This document shows, one piece after another, positions 63,119-64,000 of a stretch of 64,000 nt of DNA (positions within the stretch are counted from its first letter, which is position 1; the number at the start of each line of letters is the position of its first letter). Location of the stretch: positions 13,587,351 through 13,651,350 of the forward strand of contig OZ024878.1 in NCBI GenBank assembly GCA_964017185.1. The letters are read 5' to 3'. The notes beneath the pieces were generated by a model, which saw only the letters and a list, made by a program, of their open reading frames with translations, was not told the DNA's origin and did no database searches. The stretch is from Rugalucina vietnamica. Its lineage: Eukaryota > Mollusca > Bivalvia > Lucinida > Lucinidae. A program made the position numbers and the translations under genes.

Positions 63119-64000
63119 GAGGTTGTTTTGAATATGGGGAAGGGGAGATGACAAAAAATGAAGACGAAAAAATAAGGGAGACAGTAATAAGGTAATGGAT
63201 CATTTAAAACTGCTGATCAGTTATGGCACAGCAAACATGAACATACACGCAGATTGGCAAAATGTTTGTTTGCTTATTTGTTTTTAATTTATAATATTGC
63301 ATCAAACCTGATGGATCCTTACCGTCTAACACATCAATTCTAACAAGGTAAAAGGCATGGTTAAAGATAAAAAAAACTTTATACAAAGCTCTAAAAATGT
63401 CGATAAAACACTGGTTGCATAAACTGAAGTACAAGAAAAATTTGAGTACATAAAATCTAATGTCTAGCACCACTATAATGAATACACACATATTTTAAGC
63501 CGTGTTAGGCATTTTTGACTTGGGTCAGTAACAAGCCGAGCTGTATACAGCCAAAGATCGTTTTAGGTTGTTTTGAAAGTAGGTGTCACAATTTGTCCAG
63601 GTGTCGCCCAAGGTTTTAACATCCCTCCAAGTTTGCTCCGGTGTGCCTTGGTCATATTAAATGTTTAATAGAACATGCAAGCTTCACCGGTTTAACCCAA
63701 TTTGTCCCAGTTTGCCAAAGCAGCACTATGGTTCTATCCTGGTTCATCACCATTGATCCTGGTTTATCAAACGTGTGAACTAGGGAGCTAAAGATGGACA
63801 GTGAGGACAGGGCTTCAGGGTTTTCAACCAAGTCCAACACCAAATAAATTTCAGACCAAGTACAATATCAGGGGTTTTGAAATTGTATAGGATTAACATG
63901 CATTGATATTGCTTCTAGTCGGGTTCTAAAATCAGACAAATAAAAAAAACACATATATGATAGTTTAAAAATAGTTGTCCTATAGCTTCAAATGGTTACT
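63119..64000. other. 3' end of window, no gene recognised
   Basis: AT-rich. A 95-codon minus frame at 63204-63491 is hydrophobic by base composition and matches nothing. No repeat family seen elsewhere in the window is evident. Confidence 0.4.

Overview
The window is animal nuclear DNA, and almost certainly from a bivalve mollusc. It holds one confidently readable gene split into many short GT-AG exons, in AT-rich introns packed with short inverted-repeat elements, tRNA-derived SINEs and tandem-repeat mobile elements. Several of the tandem elements start with a CCGT-type microsatellite followed by an array of 130-450 bp units, as in the pearl-like elements known from bivalves. No bacterial-type genes, rRNA or CRISPR arrays are seen.

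Layout. 1-13035: no recognisable coding exon; two copies of a 180-bp-unit tandem element (858-2235, 2992-4518), a 23-bp minisatellite (4662-4868), SINEs and many inverted-repeat elements. 13036-49887 (+): one gene with 19 coding exons and an 816-residue product reading signal peptide - Reeler - DOMON - linker - DOMON - cytochrome b561, a ferric-chelate reductase 1 (FRRS1/SDR2-type) homologue. All 18 introns are GT-AG and the phases join without a break. 49888-64000: 3' flank with an AT-rich minisatellite, two long inverted tandem-repeat elements and a fifth tandem element type; no gene recognised.

In the gene, the Reeler and two DOMON modules would face the lumen or cell exterior. The b561 module would carry electrons across the membrane, presumably from cytosolic ascorbate to ferric or cupric ions outside or in an endosome. 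The second DOMON is a diverged copy of the first, with matching exon structure.

The repeat content is the other main result. About 34 copies of one roughly 235-bp palindromic element (ends GAGCC/GGCTC, mostly 4-bp AT-rich target duplications) lie in the window, several within 15-60 bp of splice sites. Others include a Mutator-like element with a 9-bp duplication, a mariner-like element and further TA-flanked elements, and nested insertions whose empty sites can be inferred from sister copies. One tandem element in intron 15 carries a regular array of perfect inverted AGGTCA-N3-TGACCT sites, the consensus of an estrogen-type response element.
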